Positions 1 to 8,992 of a DNA stretch of 41,558 nucleotides are shown piece after piece. Both the position numbers and the translations under genes were made by a program. Numbering within the stretch: position 1 is the first letter of the stretch; each line of letters opens with the position of its first letter. The notes under the pieces are model-generated. The model did no database searches and was not told where the DNA came from. It worked only from the letters and a program-made list of their open reading frames with translations. Source of the stretch: a bacterium (GTDB lineage Bacteria; Ratteibacteria; UBA8468; B48-G9; DTJG01); NCBI GenBank assembly GCA_029552985.1, contig JAKPDB010000002.1, positions 1 through 41,558 on the forward strand, written 5' to 3'.

Positions 1-1
1 T

Positions 2-304
2 GTTGCCGGGATTTTCAAGAGTAAGTTTCCGAATGCAGTATATATTGCTGCCCGGGGTGGAAATAATGGGTCGCCAATCGCCCAGAATGTCACCTGTCAT
101 AAATGTCTGGAAGAAACAATGGCCAAGAATATGGCAGTGGATTTCTTTAGTAGAATGAAAACCGCATGGAATAATGGGCAGAATCCAACATTCTGGGATA
201 TTAAAACTGCTGATGGTTGGGACCCTGAGTATCCCGACCCTCTGCAGTCTCATTATATTATGCATGGTGGGAATACTCGCATTCTTTCGGTATTCCCGCG
301 ATAG
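2..304 (+). CDS. 3' end of an unrecognised protein (partial)
   Basis: An open frame runs in from the left edge without an internal stop and ends at the TAG at 302-304, so this is the last 100 residues of a longer protein. I do not recognise the family. The visible part is rich in Gly, Asn and aromatic residues, has a CHKC pair near residues 32-35 of the fragment, and ends with a short stretch containing HGGN. It shows no obvious membrane helix. A Shine-Dalgarno sequence for the next gene overlaps its end and the gap is only 12 nt, so the two are probably co-transcribed. The next gene encodes an exported protein, so an exported or envelope role is possible, but this is inference only. Confidence 0.6.
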   Translation, partial: VAGIFKSKFPNAVYIAARGGNNGSPIAQNVTCHKCLEETMAKNMAVDFFSRMKTAWNNGQNPTFWDIKTADGWDPEYPDPLQSHYIMHGGNTRILSVFPR

Positions 305-316
305 GGAGGAAGAACC

Positions 317-1366
317 ATGGTTAAACTAAAATTCTTTTTTTGTTTCATTTTAATTGCAATCTTTTTTATTAACCACGGATTGTTTGGCTTAACAGATCAG
401 GATGTACTTAAAGAACACGCCAAGTGGGTTGACATACTTGGGCTCCAGGGAATCAACACTGATCCTGTGAAAATTTACAGATATATCGGCGACGGTATGT
501 TTCAGCAAAAAGTTGTGGATGTAGAAGGAAAAGGTCTCAAGTTGACTTTTGATGCTACAACTGGTGAGTTAATAGGTATTTATAATTACTATCAGGGTCA
601 TATTAAACAAGACGCAGACGCCGCTGGGAAAAAAGTAATTTTCTCTCTGGACAAGGAAACCTGCAAAAAAAAACTTGCGAGGTATTATAAGTTGATAACA
701 GGAGAAAATCTACCCGATATTGAAATCACCAATTTTCCTGCTATCGGTTCATTAATACGCCCGACATGTGAAGTGGGCTATAGCTGGCAAAGGACCTATA
801 AGGGATACCCCATTCGTCAAAATTTTGTGGCAATAAGTCTATATGCAGATACAGGAACGTTCGCGGTCTATATGAAAAAGTATAGAAGTGATCTTCCGCC
901 GACAGTAGAAGTCAAGATAAGCGCAGAGCAGGCAAGACAAAAAGCGATAGAGATAGCAGACAGAGAGATAAAGGACTGGGTACAATTGCTTGACTCCATC
1001 AGCACAGAAACCGCAATAAGTCAGTTAGATGACAAAATCTACAGAGGAATAAAAAGCACTCTCAAAGGCAAATCAAGACAGATTAAGCAAGAGAGTCAGC
1101 GATATGCATCTTTAATAGGATGTAAACCCATTGAAGTGAAGGCGCCATATCTTGAGATAGTGAATATTCGGGAAGATGCGTTCAATCGGCAATATATGCA
1201 GCCAGAGGCATATGAAAAATCGCACAAATGGAATCCTGCGACGAGGTTATGCTGGGTAATAACTTTATATTATCAGAATCCTGAAACAAAAGTTGGAGCA
1301 CAATTTGAAGTAGATATAGATGCGTATGATGGTTCAGTGGTCAATGGTTCCCGTCCCTGGGACTGA
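317..1366 (+). CDS. exported protein with PepSY/YcdB-like domains
   Basis: A 349-residue protein that starts with a clear signal peptide: a Lys-containing start, then a hydrophobic run rich in Phe and Ile to about residue 25. The mature part alternates beta-rich segments with short helices. A segment near residues 195-215 (ISAEQARQKAIEIAD) looks like the helix of a PepSY/YcdB-type domain, and the earlier stretch around residues 60-100 could be another copy. Such domains occur in secreted proteins and often inhibit or chaperone peptidases. No catalytic motif is visible. The ATG has a strong AGGAGG-type site just upstream. It follows the partial gene by 12 nt and is followed by 170 nt without a gene. 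The family assignment rests on pattern only. Confidence 0.6.
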   Translation: MVKLKFFFCFILIAIFFINHGLFGLTDQDVLKEHAKWVDILGLQGINTDPVKIYRYIGDGMFQQKVVDVEGKGLKLTFDATTGELIGIYNYYQGHIKQDADAAGKKVIFSLDKETCKKKLARYYKLITGENLPDIEITNFPAIGSLIRPTCEVGYSWQRTYKGYPIRQNFVAISLYADTGTFAVYMKKYRSDLPPTVEVKISAEQARQKAIEIADREIKDWVQLLDSISTETAISQLDDKIYRGIKSTLKGKSRQIKQESQRYASLIGCKPIEVKAPYLEIVNIREDAFNRQYMQPEAYEKSHKWNPATRLCWVITLYYQNPETKVGAQFEVDIDAYDGSVVNGSRPWD

Positions 1367-1474
1367 CTTCATTGTGAAACAAAAGCAATTGGGCAATAGA
1401 TGGAAAAATAATTCATATTAAAATTTCACATTTAACACGACAGTGTCACCGTTAAACTTAACCTATGCATCCTG

Positions 1475-1509
1475 TTGATTGTACTTCTCGAATGTGATAA
1501 AGTTATAAC
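1475..1509 (+). promoter_or_regulatory. candidate promoter for trpE
   Basis: TTGATT at 1475-1480 lies 17 nt before TAAAGT at 1498-1503, and a better -10 (TATAAC) sits at 1504-1509 but with a poorer spacing. Either would start a transcript about 20-30 nt before the ATG at 1537. The 170 nt between the previous gene and trpE hold no tandem Trp codons, no leader peptide and no strong terminator hairpin that I can see, so there is no sign of classic attenuation. Confidence 0.3.
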
Positions 1510-1536
1510 AAATCATTTTTGAAAATTGGAATAATC

Positions 1537-3024
1537 ATGGAAATTTATCCGAATTTTTCAGAATTTGAAGCACTGGCGGGTAATTACAATTTAATTCCTG
1601 TCTGGACTGAATTTCTTGCTGACCTTGAAACACCTGTTGGTGTGTTTATGAAGCTGACCTCTGACTCAGAGACAAATTTTCTTCTTGAAAGTGTTGAGCA
1701 GGGTGGAAAACTTGGTAGATATTCATTTATTGGCATTCAGCCAAGGGAATTATTTAAAAGCATCGGAAATACTGTTGAATTTTTGGATGAAAATGGCACA
1801 ATCAGGAAGATGACTGCAGATGACCCTCTTCTGGAACTTGAGAAAATCGTCAGTTATTACAAACAACCTGAAGATGCGCGACTTCCTGCGTTTTCAGGCG
1901 GAGCAGTGGGATACATTTCCTATGACTATGTAAGATTTATAGAAAAACTTCCTGAAATTCTTCCTGCGGATTCTTTGTTCCCTGAACTCTATTTTCAGAT
2001 GTGTTTTGACCTGGTTGTTTTTGACCACCTTAAGAGAAAAATTCAGGTCATCAGCAACGTAAGAATAAGAAAAAGAGAATCCCTTAAGAATGCGTACAGA
2101 AATTCGTGTGAGAAAATTGAGTCCATTATTTCAATGATAAAAACCCCAATTCCTTATGCCAAAAATCATTCTAATATTGATGGTGGAACATTTATTTCAA
2201 ATTACAGGCAGGATGAATTTGAGTCAGCAGTTTCGAAAGCAAAAAAATATATCAGGGCGGGTGACATCATCCAGGTCGTTCTTTCCCAGAGGTGGGAAAG
2301 AAAAATTGATGTTGATCCTCTATCAGCGTACAGAAGTTTGCGTTCAATCAATCCTTCGCCGTATATGTTTTATTTGAATTTTTCGAATATCTACCTTGTT
2401 GGGTCTTCTCCTGAAATTCTTGTCAGGTGTAATGGTCCTGAAGCCCTTTTAAGACCAATTGCTGGTACAAGACCCAGAGGTAGGGATGATGCAGAAGATG
2501 AGAAACTTGCTGAAGAACTGAAAAAAGACACAAAAGAAATTGCAGAACATATTATGCTTGTTGACCTTGGAAGAAATGATCTTGGAAGGGTTTGCAGGTT
2601 TGGCTCAGTTCGAGTGACTGATCTGATGTTTGTTGAGAAATATTCCCATGTGATGCATCTGGTGACAAATATTGTTGGAAAACTCGCAAAAGGGAAAAAT
2701 CAATTTGACCTTGTCAGGGCATGTTTCCCTGCTGGTACTGTCAGTGGTGCGCCAAAAATCAGGGCTATGGAAATTATTGAGGAACTTGAGAAAAATCGAC
2801 GGGGTGTCTATGCAGGAGCAGTGGGATATTTTGGTTTCCATTCGGATATGGACTTTTGCATCACAATTCGTACAATGTTTGGCTCAACCGATAAAATTTA
2901 TATTCAGGCAGGAGCAGGAATTGTGGCTGATTCTGTTCCAGAAAGGGAGTATATTGAAACAATAAATAAAGCAAAGGCACTCATGCTTGCTTATGAGAAT
3001 GCAAAGAAGATAGATGTGATTTAA
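1537..3024 (+). CDS. trpE: anthranilate synthase component I
   Basis: Converts chorismate to anthranilate with ammonia supplied by TrpG, the first committed step of tryptophan synthesis. The 495-residue length is normal. The N-terminal LLES (residues 49-52) and the NPSPYMFY segment, which form the tryptophan feedback site in characterised TrpE, are both intact, so feedback inhibition is likely. The C-terminal chorismate-binding half shows GTRPRG at 310-315 and the conserved LVDLGRNDLGRV stretch. The frame opens with a TTG at 1519, but I prefer the ATG at 1537 because family members begin with a segment like MEIYPNFSEF. The Shine-Dalgarno site is weak. It is followed after 12 nt by a gene unrelated to tryptophan; its partner trpG lies 4.4 kb downstream. 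Confidence 0.97.
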   Translation: MEIYPNFSEFEALAGNYNLIPVWTEFLADLETPVGVFMKLTSDSETNFLLESVEQGGKLGRYSFIGIQPRELFKSIGNTVEFLDENGTIRKMTADDPLLELEKIVSYYKQPEDARLPAFSGGAVGYISYDYVRFIEKLPEILPADSLFPELYFQMCFDLVVFDHLKRKIQVISNVRIRKRESLKNAYRNSCEKIESIISMIKTPIPYAKNHSNIDGGTFISNYRQDEFESAVSKAKKYIRAGDIIQVVLSQRWERKIDVDPLSAYRSLRSINPSPYMFYLNFSNIYLVGSSPEILVRCNGPEALLRPIAGTRPRGRDDAEDEKLAEELKKDTKEIAEHIMLVDLGRNDLGRVCRFGSVRVTDLMFVEKYSHVMHLVTNIVGKLAKGKNQFDLVRACFPAGTVSGAPKIRAMEIIEELEKNRRGVYAGAVGYFGFHSDMDFCITIRTMFGSTDKIYIQAGAGIVADSVPEREYIETINKAKALMLAYENAKKIDVI

Positions 3025-3036
3025 AAAGGAGCAAGG

Positions 3037-6000
3037 ATGAAAAGGTTTATTTCCCTGGCGGCTGTGCTTGTCTTAATGGTAGCAGTTGGTGCTCGCGGAC
3101 AGGACAAAAAGAGTGTTCGCATTATTGTTGAAGCAGAAGACATGACTGGTGTTAATCAGAAAAATTCTGGTCCAGGAAAAACATGGAATATTGGACAGTG
3201 GGGACGTGACCTTTATCAGAATATGACATTTGGTGGTGTCTGGGCAAGCAGGCTTAAAACCGCAATGACTGATGAAAAGGACGGCAATGCTGAGATTTCA
3301 AAAACTATTGAAATTCCGCAGGCAGATACCTATAAAATCTGGGTGAAATATGAATGTCCGCCGCTTTTTAATTATGCATTTCGGGTAAAACTTGTTGATA
3401 CTTCCGGCAATGTCGTATTTGACAAAGTCTATGGACTTTTAACATCCGAGAAGCATTTTTGTTTTACAAATAAACTTCTCAGGGGTTCTCTTTACTGGCC
3501 ATGGGGAATTGACCATGATGCAGCAGAAGGTTACAAGGTTGAACTGACAGAAGGCAAATATACCCTCATTATTTCAAAAACCTATAACCCTGAACCAGCA
3601 GGTGTTCGCAGTATTGATGCCGTGATGATAACAAATGACTTATCAGAAATTTCTGCTCCAAAATATTCAAGATATCCTCTGCTTGATGAATTAAGAAGGG
3701 AAAATCATGTGTATTTCAGATTCAGAAACCTTTCTACCGCGCCAATCAAAGTGACATGGAATCACTGGAATCACAGATACCCTGATTTTTATAGTCCAAT
3801 GTACAGGGACCTTGTAAGATTTTATGATGAAAAAGGTAGACCACTGGTAAAAGAAGGAATGAAATTTACAGGTGATTGGCCAGAGCCAGTTCAACCGGGT
3901 AAAGCAAGTGTATGGTATGACCTTGGCCCAACAATGAATGTTGAAAGCACATCTCCCTATACTTTTAAGGCAATAAGTACTGATGATTCAGTAAAAAAAG
4001 CGCGTTTTGCGGTTGATATTGCACTTGAGCCAGATGAAAAGAAGATTCTGAAATCATTTGAAATAGGTCCGGATGAAGAAGAATTAACAGTACTTGTTCA
4101 GCCAGACCTTTATATAAAGGAAGGTCTTGCATACACGAAAAAAATTTCAGACATTTTCAGAGAAATTACAATACAATTGAATAAAGAAAAAAGAATCGGG
4201 CCAATTCCCAAAAGATTACGATTATTTGCATATACAGGTAGAGTGACCGACCAACCCAATTCTCGCTGGGGGTTTGAAATTGAACAGGCATTCAGACATG
4301 CCCTTGGTATCAATACCATTGGTTATGTAAATGATGGATACGAGGCAAGAAAGGTTATTGATTGGTGGAAAGATAAGGGTGGTGTTATTGAAAAATCGTA
4401 TTCATATCACCATTCTCAGGATATACCAAATGTGGTGAAAATGATAAAAGAAAAGCATCTTGAACCGTATTTTTATTATCTTTCCTTTGGCGATGAAATT
4501 GGGTTGCCTGTTTTAAAAGCAGATGACCCGAAAATGGTAGAACAATTTCGCGATTTTGTGAAAAAACTTGGAGAAACACCAGAAAGTTTAGGTTGCCAGT
4601 CATGGGAAAGTGTGAAACCAGTCAACTCTCCATCAACCGAGATAGCAGTTCAGATAGGAGTGGTTTCTGAGAAAAAAGACACAGCATCAATATCTCAAAC
4701 AATGAAAAAACTTTACTGGTATAGCGTGTTGTTTCAGGAAGAGCTTGGAATAAGGGACTTTGCCGAAAAAACAAAGCAATTGAAAAAGGAATTGGGAGAG
4801 CATCTTCATACTTCTGCAAATCTTGGCGGCATGCATCCTTTTTACTGGGTCCATCAGCAATCTTTTATTGAGGCATTTAAAAGGGGTGCTATGAGTTTGG
4901 CATGGAGTGAGGACTATACTTATTGTATGCCAGAGGCATCAGCACTTGTTATTGATTTTCTTGCTTCTTATCTAAGAAAAGGAGCAAGTTATCACGATAC
5001 ACCAATGCAATTTTATTGTATGCCACATTATCCGGGATGTCCACCTGACTTGCTTTTGAAAAATGCAGTGCTTCTCTGGGCAAATAATGTAAAAGACCTT
5101 GACTTTTTCAGCGCAGGTTTTGATGCCTATATGACAGAGAATTACATTGCCTATCGGGCAGGATTACCAACATTCAAAACTATAAGAAAAATTTCTGGCA
5201 TGGCAGGACTTATTGAGGATTATCTATTACCAGGAAGACCAGAGGATACACCTGTTGCAATGTTATTGAGCAAGGCGAGTGATGTGTGGGAAATTGAAGG
5301 CAAATCTCAGTGGGATATAAAGCCAGGTTCTGATGCAACGAATGTGTTTCAGGAGGAACGAAAGAATATCTGGTATGCATTGAGAAAAGCCGGTTACAGG
5401 GTTGACTTCACTACTGAAAACGATATAAAAGAAGGATTACTTGATAAATACAGAGTGCTTTACATTGCATGTCAGAATATTGAAAAGCAAGCAGCAGAAA
5501 GAATTAACACATGGGTAAAAAATGGTGGAATAGTATTTGCAACTGCTGGTTCTGCGCGAAAGGACGAGTTTGATCAACCACTGAATGTTCTTGACGAAAC
5601 ATTTGGCAGAGGGAATCAACTTTCTTACCAGAAGTATAAAGGACCATTGAGAGCCAAACTTGAACTATTGTTCCAATCACCACTAGGCTATATTATGTTT
5701 AATAACAGAACATCAAAAGTCCTTTGCAGCAAAGAAGTATTTGAAGTTGCTCCTGACGCCGAAGTCATTGCAAGATACTGTTCAGATGGTATGCCAGCAT
5801 GGATTAAGAAAAAAACTGGTGCTGGTCTGGCATACTATGGTGGAACATTTCCTGGTCAGAGTTATATCCAGTATGGGCTAAAAGTATTGCCATGTGGAAA
5901 AGGTGGTATAGACCAGAAATTTTGTCATTTTGGAGCAGGAAATTTTGAACCAGTAAAATGTGACCCTGTTGCAGAAGATTTAATTTTGCTTCCTCTAAGG

Positions 6001-6276
6001 GAAAACAGAATACTTCCAGATGTTATTGTAGACAAAAAAGGAATTGTGTCAGGTAGATTGGTATCAGAAAACAGTACTGTGATACCGCTGGTAAATCTTA
6101 CTGAAAACGATTCAATAAAGAACATTTCAATCAGTGTAAATTCTTTGAATTTCACTCCCAGAAAGGTATGGTCATGTTTTTATCCAGATGGATTGAAGTT
6201 TTCAGTAAGTGATTCGCACATATCAATAAAAATGCCTTCGATTGGTGCAGCAGATGTATTGATTATAGAAAAGTGA
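3037..6276 (+). CDS. large secreted glycoside hydrolase-like protein
   Basis: A 1079-residue protein with a signal peptide (MKRFISLAAVLVLMVAVGA, cut near residue 22). From N to C it appears to hold: a beta-sandwich resembling carbohydrate-binding modules that start with an EAEDM motif (about 28-200); a second beta domain (about 220-340); a putative TIM barrel (about 390-720) with candidate acidic residues D486/E487 in SFGDEIGL and E625/D626 in AWSEDY; an alpha/beta domain like the beta-galactosidase trimerisation (class I amidotransferase-like) fold (about 740-890); and a C-terminal beta domain. This order recalls GH42-type enzymes, but I cannot name a family or prove the catalytic pair. It has a good AAAGGAG ribosome site 12 nt after trpE and a 1-nt gap to the next gene. 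Substrate unknown; likely periplasmic or outside the cell. Confidence 0.6.
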   Translation: MKRFISLAAVLVLMVAVGARGQDKKSVRIIVEAEDMTGVNQKNSGPGKTWNIGQWGRDLYQNMTFGGVWASRLKTAMTDEKDGNAEISKTIEIPQADTYKIWVKYECPPLFNYAFRVKLVDTSGNVVFDKVYGLLTSEKHFCFTNKLLRGSLYWPWGIDHDAAEGYKVELTEGKYTLIISKTYNPEPAGVRSIDAVMITNDLSEISAPKYSRYPLLDELRRENHVYFRFRNLSTAPIKVTWNHWNHRYPDFYSPMYRDLVRFYDEKGRPLVKEGMKFTGDWPEPVQPGKASVWYDLGPTMNVESTSPYTFKAISTDDSVKKARFAVDIALEPDEKKILKSFEIGPDEEELTVLVQPDLYIKEGLAYTKKISDIFREITIQLNKEKRIGPIPKRLRLFAYTGRVTDQPNSRWGFEIEQAFRHALGINTIGYVNDGYEARKVIDWWKDKGGVIEKSYSYHHSQDIPNVVKMIKEKHLEPYFYYLSFGDEIGLPVLKADDPKMVEQFRDFVKKLGETPESLGCQSWESVKPVNSPSTEIAVQIGVVSEKKDTASISQTMKKLYWYSVLFQEELGIRDFAEKTKQLKKELGEHLHTSANLGGMHPFYWVHQQSFIEAFKRGAMSLAWSEDYTYCMPEASALVIDFLASYLRKGASYHDTPMQFYCMPHYPGCPPDLLLKNAVLLWANNVKDLDFFSAGFDAYMTENYIAYRAGLPTFKTIRKISGMAGLIEDYLLPGRPEDTPVAMLLSKASDVWEIEGKSQWDIKPGSDATNVFQEERKNIWYALRKAGYRVDFTTENDIKEGLLDKYRVLYIACQNIEKQAAERINTWVKNGGIVFATAGSARKDEFDQPLNVLDETFGRGNQLSYQKYKGPLRAKLELLFQSPLGYIMFNNRTSKVLCSKEVFEVAPDAEVIARYCSDGMPAWIKKKTGAGLAYYGGTFPGQSYIQYGLKVLPCGKGGIDQKFCHFGAGNFEPVKCDPVAEDLILLPLRENRILPDVIVDKKGIVSGRLVSENSTVIPLVNLTENDSIKNISISVNSLNFTPRKVWSCFYPDGLKFSVSDSHISIKMPSIGAADVLIIEK

Positions 6277-6277
6277 T

Positions 6278-7360
6278 ATGTCTCTTTTATATAAACCTGA
6301 TTGGCAAGAGACAAAGGAAAATTACAGAAAATGGTGGGCTCACGAGTATTTTGGAAGATGCGCAATTGCGGTGTATGCTCCTAAAAAGGATCCACCAGAT
6401 ATCCCTGTGCCGCCAGAGCCAGAAAGTATTTATCAAAAGTGGTACAACCTTGATTATATCAGTCAGGTAAATCACTATTATTTTTCCCATACTTTTTTTG
6501 GGGCAGAAGCACTTCCAATCTGGAATGGCGGATATCCGGGCCATACTGCAATTCCTACATTTCTTGGTTGTAAGGTGCATCTTGATATGCAAACTGGCTG
6601 GTGGGAACCGATTCTGAAACAGGAAGACCTGAATTTCGAACACCTTGAAATAGATGAAAGTCATCCTGATTACAAATTTTCGATTAAACTATTAGAAAGG
6701 GGAGTTAAAGAAGCAAAAGGGAAATGTCTTGTTTCAATAGGTGCCTTTGGTGGTTGTGGAGATACGCTTGCTGCTTTAAGAGGAACCGAAAAACTTCTTT
6801 TTGATTGTATTGAAAGACCTGAAAGAGTACAACAGGCGGAAAATTATTTAATGGAAATGTGGTGCAGACACTATGAAAAACTCTACAACATAATAAAAGA
6901 AGTGAATGAAGGGTCTACCTGCTGGTTCCCACTATGGGCGCCAGGAAAATTTTATGCTTCTCAGAACGATTTTGCTTATAACATCTCTCCGTCAATGTTC
7001 AGAGAAATTTTTTTACCAGCAATAAAAAAACAGGTGGAGTTTCTTGACTATACTGTTTATCATGTCGATGGAACAGGTAATTTTAACCATCTTGATGCTC
7101 TGCTTGAACTTCCCAAATTGCAGGCAATTCAAATTTTGCCGGGTACAGGGAAACCATCACCTCTTTATTTTATGGATGTATTGAAAAAGGTGCAAAAAGC
7201 CGGAAAAAATCTCTACATAACAGTTCGTTCAAGCGAAGTAAAAACTGCCCTGGAACATCTTAGTGCCCGTGGACTTTTCATATCAACATGTTGCAAAACA
7301 GAAAATGATGCATTAAGGTTGATTGAGAATACATACAGGTGGTCAGTAGACCGCTGTTAA
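6278..7360 (+). CDS. URO-D/methyltransferase-fold protein
   Basis: A 360-residue soluble protein without a signal peptide. The C-terminal half, with strands ending in YHVDGTGNFNHLD (about 263-275) and LPKLQAIQILPGTGKPS, resembles the uroporphyrinogen decarboxylase superfamily, which also includes MtaA/CmuA-type corrinoid methyltransferases. It lacks the Arg-rich N-terminal signature of true HemE, so a role in haem synthesis is unlikely. Families of this kind often sit beside glycosidases in genomes of uncultured bacteria, as here, where it starts 1 nt after the large glycosidase-like gene and probably depends on translational coupling. It ends 52 nt before trpG. Substrate unknown; the superfamily call is moderate. 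Confidence 0.6.
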   Translation: MSLLYKPDWQETKENYRKWWAHEYFGRCAIAVYAPKKDPPDIPVPPEPESIYQKWYNLDYISQVNHYYFSHTFFGAEALPIWNGGYPGHTAIPTFLGCKVHLDMQTGWWEPILKQEDLNFEHLEIDESHPDYKFSIKLLERGVKEAKGKCLVSIGAFGGCGDTLAALRGTEKLLFDCIERPERVQQAENYLMEMWCRHYEKLYNIIKEVNEGSTCWFPLWAPGKFYASQNDFAYNISPSMFREIFLPAIKKQVEFLDYTVYHVDGTGNFNHLDALLELPKLQAIQILPGTGKPSPLYFMDVLKKVQKAGKNLYITVRSSEVKTALEHLSARGLFISTCCKTENDALRLIENTYRWSVDRC

Positions 7361-7367
7361 TTTAAGT

Positions 7368-7396
7368 TTGTCATTACACGGGTTTTCAGGCATAAT
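7368..7396 (+). promoter_or_regulatory. promoter inside the trp cluster, before trpG
   Basis: TTGTCA at 7368-7373, a 17-nt spacer and CATAAT at 7391-7396 match the consensus at five of six positions each. Transcription would start near 7403, just before the GGGGGAA ribosome site (7404-7410) of trpG. This suggests trpGDC-B2-F-B1-A can be expressed apart from trpE and the two carbohydrate-type genes. Confidence 0.55.
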
Positions 7397-7412
7397 AAAT
7401 ATAGGGGGAAAA

Positions 7413-7982
7413 ATGCAGAGAATACTGATGATTGATAATTATGATTCTTTCACCTATAATCTTGTGCAGTATTTTGGCGAACTGGGATGCAAAATAGAAA
7501 TTTTCAGGAATGATCAGATTTCAGTTGAAAAAATCAAAAGAATGAAATTTGACAAAATTGTGATATCACCAGGACCTGGTAGACCTGAAAACGCAGGAAT
7601 ATCAGTTGAATTGATCAAGGAATTTGAAGGCAAAAAAGCGATTCTTGGTGTTTGTCTTGGCCATCAGTGTATTGGATACCTATATGGTGGAACAATCACA
7701 GGAGCAAGGTATTTGATGCACGGTAAGACATCTCTCATTTATCATAGGGCCGAAAATATTTTTAAAAATGTAGTAAATCCCTTTTCTGCTACCAGGTATC
7801 ATTCTCTTGTTATTGAAAAGAAAACTTTACCAGATGTTCTTGCAATCACAGCGTGGAGCGATGATGGCGAAATTATGGGTATCTGCCATAGAAAATACAG
7901 TATTTTTGGTGTCCAGTTTCATCCTGAATCTGTTCTTACAGACCAGGGTAAAAAGATTTTGAAAAATTTTCTTCAACTATGA
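7413..7982 (+). CDS. trpG: anthranilate synthase component II, glutamine amidotransferase
   Basis: Releases ammonia from glutamine for TrpE. The 189-residue protein is a stand-alone class I amidotransferase with the triad C81 (GVCLGHQ), H170 and E172 (VQFHPES), and the ISPGPGRP oxyanion segment at 51-58. The frame is open back to 7368, but the ATG at 7413 is the right start: it directly follows a GGGGGAA ribosome site and gives the family-typical beginning ILMIDNYDSFTYN. Its stop overlaps the trpD start (ATGA at 7979-7982). In many bacteria TrpG also serves p-aminobenzoate synthase; no pabB is present here. It is split from trpE by two unrelated genes. Confidence 0.96.
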   Translation: MQRILMIDNYDSFTYNLVQYFGELGCKIEIFRNDQISVEKIKRMKFDKIVISPGPGRPENAGISVELIKEFEGKKAILGVCLGHQCIGYLYGGTITGARYLMHGKTSLIYHRAENIFKNVVNPFSATRYHSLVIEKKTLPDVLAITAWSDDGEIMGICHRKYSIFGVQFHPESVLTDQGKKILKNFLQL

Positions 7983-8992
7983 ATATAGACGAAATATTAT
8001 TCAAGGTTGTTTCTGGTGCACAAATTACCAGGATTGAATCTGCTGAAATTTTCCGTCAGATTATGAGTGGAAATGTATCACCTGTTAAGATGGCAAGTTT
8101 TCTTACTGCTTTAAGAATGTCAGAAGAAACCACTGATATTGTTGGCGGCGCAGCTGATGCAATGCGTGAAAAATGTTTGAAGGTGAAAACCAGGGGAACT
8201 GTTGCAGATACCTGTGGCACTGGTGGAGACCATACTGGTACATTTAATATTTCCACTGCTGCTGCAATTGTAGGTTCTGCCTGTGGCGTAAAGGTAGCAA
8301 AACATGGTAATAGAGCGATATCAAGTAAAAGTGGAAGCGCTGATGTTCTTGAGAAACTTGGTATGAATATTGAGATATTGCCTGAAAAAGCAGAGATGAT
8401 GCTGGAAAAAGTAAATTTTACTTTTCTTTTTGCTCCTTTATACCATCCTGCCATGAAGAATGTTGCTGCTGTGAGAAAGGAACTTGGATTCAGAACCATT
8501 TTCAATATTCTTGGACCACTGTGCAATCCAGCAGGAGCTAATATTCAAATTCTTGGCGTTGGTAATAAAACTCTTCTTGATATTGTCCCTGATGTTCTTT
8601 CAAGTTTTAATGTAAAAAGGGCATGGATTTTCTATGGAGAAGATGGAACAGACGAAATTTCAATCACTGGAAAAACCACTGTTGTGGAAATTGGAACAAC
8701 AAGAAAAACTTTTACTATTGAGCCAGAAGAATTTGGTTTAAAAAGGGCATCATTAAAGGAACTTGAAGGAGGTAGTCCTGAGGAAAATGCTGAAATACTC
8801 AGGGAAATTGTTAGTGGGAAGATGAAGGGTGCAAAAAGAGATTCTGTACTTTTGAATACAGGGGCATTGTTGTACCTTGCTGGCATTACGGGTAATGTTG
8901 TTGACGGAATGAAAATGGCACAGGAGGTTATTGATAGTGGATATTGTACTGGGCATCTTGAAAAAATTATTGCACTGTCAAAGGAAAATTAG
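7979..8992 (+). CDS. trpD: anthranilate phosphoribosyltransferase
   Basis: Joins anthranilate to PRPP, the second step of the pathway. The 337-residue length is normal and the hallmark motifs are present: GTGGD at 80-84 for PRPP, KHGNR at 108-112 for anthranilate, and SGSADVLE at 118-125. It overlaps trpG by an ATGA and its last 56 nt overlap the start of the TPR gene, which makes coupled translation likely on both sides. No unusual residues noted. Confidence 0.97.
   Translation: MNIDEILFKVVSGAQITRIESAEIFRQIMSGNVSPVKMASFLTALRMSEETTDIVGGAADAMREKCLKVKTRGTVADTCGTGGDHTGTFNISTAAAIVGSACGVKVAKHGNRAISSKSGSADVLEKLGMNIEILPEKAEMMLEKVNFTFLFAPLYHPAMKNVAAVRKELGFRTIFNILGPLCNPAGANIQILGVGNKTLLDIVPDVLSSFNVKRAWIFYGEDGTDEISITGKTTVVEIGTTRKTFTIEPEEFGLKRASLKELEGGSPEENAEILREIVSGKMKGAKRDSVLLNTGALLYLAGITGNVVDGMKMAQEVIDSGYCTGHLEKIIALSKEN

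Noticed and set aside
1353-1363. GTCCC-T-GGGAC palindrome at the end of the PepSY-like gene as a terminator
   Set aside because: The loop is a single base and no T-run follows, so a functional hairpin is unlikely.
1367-1536. Possible trp attenuator, leader peptide or T-box before trpE
   Set aside because: No tandem Trp codons, no short ORF with a ribosome site and no terminator hairpin with T-tract; the gap is also too short for a full T-box.
1519-1536. TTG at 1519 as the trpE start
   Set aside because: Homology favours the ATG at 1537, and the six extra residues have no counterpart in the family.
6287-6664. 125-codon minus-strand frame opposite the URO-D-like gene
   Set aside because: It mirrors a well-supported gene and has no recognisable motif or promoter.
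6278-7360. Haem-synthesis uroporphyrinogen decarboxylase (hemE)
   Set aside because: The N-terminal Arg-rich signature of HemE is absent and no haem genes are near.
8056-8526. 156-codon minus-strand frame opposite trpD
   Set aside because: It is a shadow of trpD; no ribosome site or family features.
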